DNA of 64,000 nt from Blastomussa wellsi (Eukaryota > Cnidaria > Anthozoa > Scleractinia > Plerogyridae). Position numbers and translations under genes: made by a program. The DNA is taken from the NCBI GenBank assembly GCA_947652115.1, contig OX393568.1, forward strand, positions 2,369,347 through 2,433,346, given 5' to 3'. The notes beneath the pieces are model-generated. The model was not told the DNA's origin and did not search any database. It was given only the letters and a program-made list of their open reading frames with translations. Below, piece by piece: positions 61,417-64,000 of this stretch (its first letter is position 1; every line of letters starts with the position of its first letter).

Positions 61417-63711
61417 ATGGAGCTGTTTTCCGCAGCTGGAATCGAAACGTTCCTCGCTTCCGGTGAGCAGATATATATTTATATTTCTATTTTGCTAAAT
61501 ATTTCGCTTGCAGTGAAAGTTTCGTAAATACCTTGCCGGGCCGGTCACTTACATACAATAGCTATAGATCAGAGCGATTTCCTAAAATAGTTGTTGTGTT
61601 TTAAAACAACGTTTAACTTGACCGGCCAATGTTGTATGAATTCTCGTACAATGGAATTGAAGTTTTACGATCGCTAACCATGTTAAAAAATAATTGAAAG
61701 AGAACGTACTTCTAGTTGGCCCCATACTGCTCAATGAGGGCGATTTTTTAAATTAGGCCCCATATCATATTAGATACTTCTACTGTACTTTTGCTGGTAA
61801 AAGGAATTCTCCCACGGACTGATTTTTTGAACACAACCACCTCAGTGTTTTGGTCAAGACATCAACAAACGCAACAAGCGTGACTGTGTGGGGGTGGGGG
61901 TGGGACGGGGGTCAACACGTGATGCTTCCCTCTGACGAAGTAGTGGTAAAAACAAATCCCCTCGAAATTAGGTGACGACGCTAATTACCCATCATACCTG
62001 TATAGTAATGCTCGATGTAGTCAATCTTCGCTACTGAGGTTCGGAGGCATCCATATAAGGGACGACCATTATTTTTAGGGGAGGGGGGGGGGGGTGGTTA
62101 ATTTTTTCTGAACTAGTGCAGGATTTTTTCCATTTCCTTCATGTGTTTCTTTTGCGTGACTCGTTTATCGTGATATTTTTTAACCAATCACCTTCCCCCT
62201 CATCAAAATAATGGTCCCCTCAATCATATCCTGATCCTTTGAGATGTCAGCATGGCGTCCGCGGCAGGATCAAGAGCAGCGTTTCTGCGCATTGTAGATG
62301 CTCTACGATCTCAGCATTCCACTTAAATACTCACAATAACAATTCAAAGGCGACAGACCACAATCTCAATGTTGGCTCCTGTAATAAATATCTAATTGCC
62401 ATAACCGTTCGTCAGCAGGATGCCTAAAATGCTTGTAATTCCACAATTGGTTTCGGCTCCATTAAATCCTATACCAATTGCAGAACATTTCAGATAAGGA
62501 AAACAACGAAAAATAAATTAAACCGTTAAATTGCGAACTAAGCATACACGTCAACTAAATAAACCAAACACGCGCACCACATACGAAAATACGCGCGCGC
62601 GCCTTCAAATCCAAATGAAGGACCCGGAAGCAGCGCGTATAAATGAATTAGAGTTACAAAGACGAAGTAACAATTACAAACAAGCAAAGGATACGTTGTT
62701 GTTGGTTCTCAAACCGCTGATCTCAATTCCCGAAGTGTAATGTCATATTTAACGCGAATGATTTCACCGTGGCGCTAGTTTTAAATTGTTTTTCATGATA
62801 TTTTTCTCGTAGGAAAGGACCTCTTTAGTTGGGAGCATGAAGATGACAGTGGTTTTAGTTCTTCTCCGTCCACCCCAGAGGCTGCGGAGGAGAACGATTC
62901 AACGTTACAACTTTTAAAGTTTGAAGAAAGTGTGCAGTCAAACTTATACGATACGCTGGATTCGTGTCTCTTTGATGGCGACCTTCCTGCAAAGCCATAC
63001 ACCCATATAAAAATCGAAGAATGCGATGATGAAATCTGGGAAAGAGACCTCTCTTCGTGTACGTTTGATAGTATTTCCTTCTCTGGTGATTGTTTCGGCG
63101 AGCAATTTGAGCTAATGGACGAGTTACTGAGCCGCTCTCAAATTGATAACGAACGGCTAGAAAAACCATTTGACATAAAAAGCTCATCGGAAGGGATATT
63201 AACCGAAACTGCAGCGAACGGTACGACATGCCGGCAAGTTTCCACGAACACAATCGAAGGGTCAACGACCGCCGAAGATACTTCTCCGAAAGATTCCGAG
63301 CAAAATTTATACAAACGCCAACTTCGAAAGAGAGCTAAAATTGTTTCTGTGGAGCATGACTATTTTAAACCATCAGATGAACTTGAGGTTAAGAAAGAGC
63401 TTAAGGACGACGAGATAAACGATGAAAAGTCCGAGGATGATGATGAAGATTTCAAACCTCCCTGCGGAAACGCCAAAAAATCGCGCCGCACAAAAAACTC
63501 TAAGTCTGGAAAAGACGACAAGTACTGGGAACGACGTAAGAGGAACAATTTAGCGGCTAAAAGATCACGGGAAGCGAAGCGAGCTCGCGAAATCGAAGTA
63601 GCGAAAAAGACTGACGCCTTAGAGAAAGAGAATGCTAATTTGAAAAACCAAGTGCGTAAACTAAAGGCTGCTATCAAAAGAGCCGAAGAAAGATTACGAA
63701 TAATGGTCTAA
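61417..63711 (+). CDS. PAR/NFIL3-type bZIP transcription factor B
   Basis: Two coding exons: 61417-61462 (M-E-L-F-S-A-A-G-I-E-T-F-L-A-S and first base of Gly) and 62813-63711; 314 aa, phase 1 intron as in bZIP A. The acidic N-terminal part has D-S-G-F-S-S-S-P-S-T-P-E, a phosphodegron-like stretch, and I-K-I-E-E, a sumoylation-like site. A K/D/E-rich hinge follows. The bZIP starts near residue 252: D-K-Y-W-E-R-R-K-R-N-N-L-A-A-K-R-S-R-E-A-K-R, then a zipper L-E-K-E-N-A-N-L-K-N-Q-V-R-K-L running to the C-terminus. The N-N-x-A-A-K-R-S-R core is that of the PAR/E4BP4 group. The degron and sumoylation readings are guesses from short motifs. The intron holds a third CACGTG (61916-61921) and two repeats. 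Confidence 0.88.
62053..62222. mobile_element. Small foldback element in the bZIP B intron
   Basis: AAGGGACGACCATTATTTTT at the left mirrors CAAAATAATGGTCCCCTC at the right, with a G-run just inside the left end. Confidence 0.65.
62352..62470. repeat. Dispersed repeat, second copy of 29603-29722
   Basis: Same blocks as the copy in CWF19L2 intron 9 (GACAGACCACAATCT, CTAATTGCCATAACCGTTCG, ATTCCACAATTGGTTTCGG). It lies in the bZIP B intron. Confidence 0.8.
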
Positions 63712-64000
63712 CGGCCGTTAGTTTACAAATCTAGCGGGTTTTTAATGACTGTGCGCAAAATGGCAGTCTGGCCAATCTCCTTAGATCTCGATGAAAAGCG
63801 CTGTAACACCTTGAAAAGAGTTAAACTCTTGGCACGATTGGCTAGTATAGCTTGCATCTGTTGAAAAAAGCACTGAAAACAGAAAGAAACAGCGAGTTTG
63901 CCTCAAATACCCAGTGAATTTAACCGGTGTATATAAAACAATATGTACAATGAATAAGATCGATTTCGGCACAGAAGATCCCAAGCAGACATTTACGTTA
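63712..64000 (+). other. 3' flank of bZIP B
   Basis: Presumed 3'UTR and downstream DNA, cut by the window end. No AATAAA and no further gene seen. Confidence 0.5.

Overview
The window is an intron-rich animal nuclear genome segment, most likely from an anthozoan cnidarian such as a stony coral. The evidence is U2-type GT-AG introns, AT-rich sequence, single-copy genes that align almost end to end with vertebrate orthologues, and many short tRNA-derived SINEs and foldback (MITE-like) elements. The species cannot be named from the sequence alone. All exon models were built by hand from splice sites, reading phase and remembered protein families.

Eight genes were found and their strands alternate perfectly. 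From left to right they are: CFAP97-like 5' exon (-), TDRD3 (+), POT1 (-), CWF19L2 (+), ETFDH (-), TMEM184C-like (+), PAR-type bZIP A (-) and PAR-type bZIP B (+). Every gene is one half of a head-to-head pair: CFAP97/TDRD3 (186 bp between start codons), POT1/CWF19L2 (89 bp), ETFDH/TMEM184C (372 bp) and bZIP A/bZIP B (about 2.4 kb). The pairs meet tail to tail at 15.7-18.8, 38.4-39.8 and 54.1-56.4 kb.

The genes do not form one pathway. CFAP97 is ciliary. TDRD3 is an RNA and methylarginine-reader scaffold. POT1 caps telomeres and here carries an extra N-terminal OB-like domain. CWF19L2 is a late spliceosome / lariat factor. ETFDH is the mitochondrial ETF-ubiquinone oxidoreductase. TMEM184C is a multi-pass membrane protein. 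The two bZIPs are divergent paralogues with the same two-exon structure, and their shared upstream region holds D-box, C/EBP-like and E-box motifs.

Introns and intergenic DNA are full of mobile elements. They include a non-LTR reverse-transcriptase fragment, at least five tRNA-like SINE families, elements with readable terminal inverted repeats and target-site duplications (an 815-bp Mutator-like element with a 9-bp TSD, an 1.1-kb TTAA element, two or three CAGGG-ended MITEs with 5-bp TSDs), several nested insertions, and a 200-bp foldback whose arm carries a full hammerhead-ribozyme core. The hammerhead foldback, the POT1 extra domain and the bZIP pair with its motif cluster are the most interesting items.
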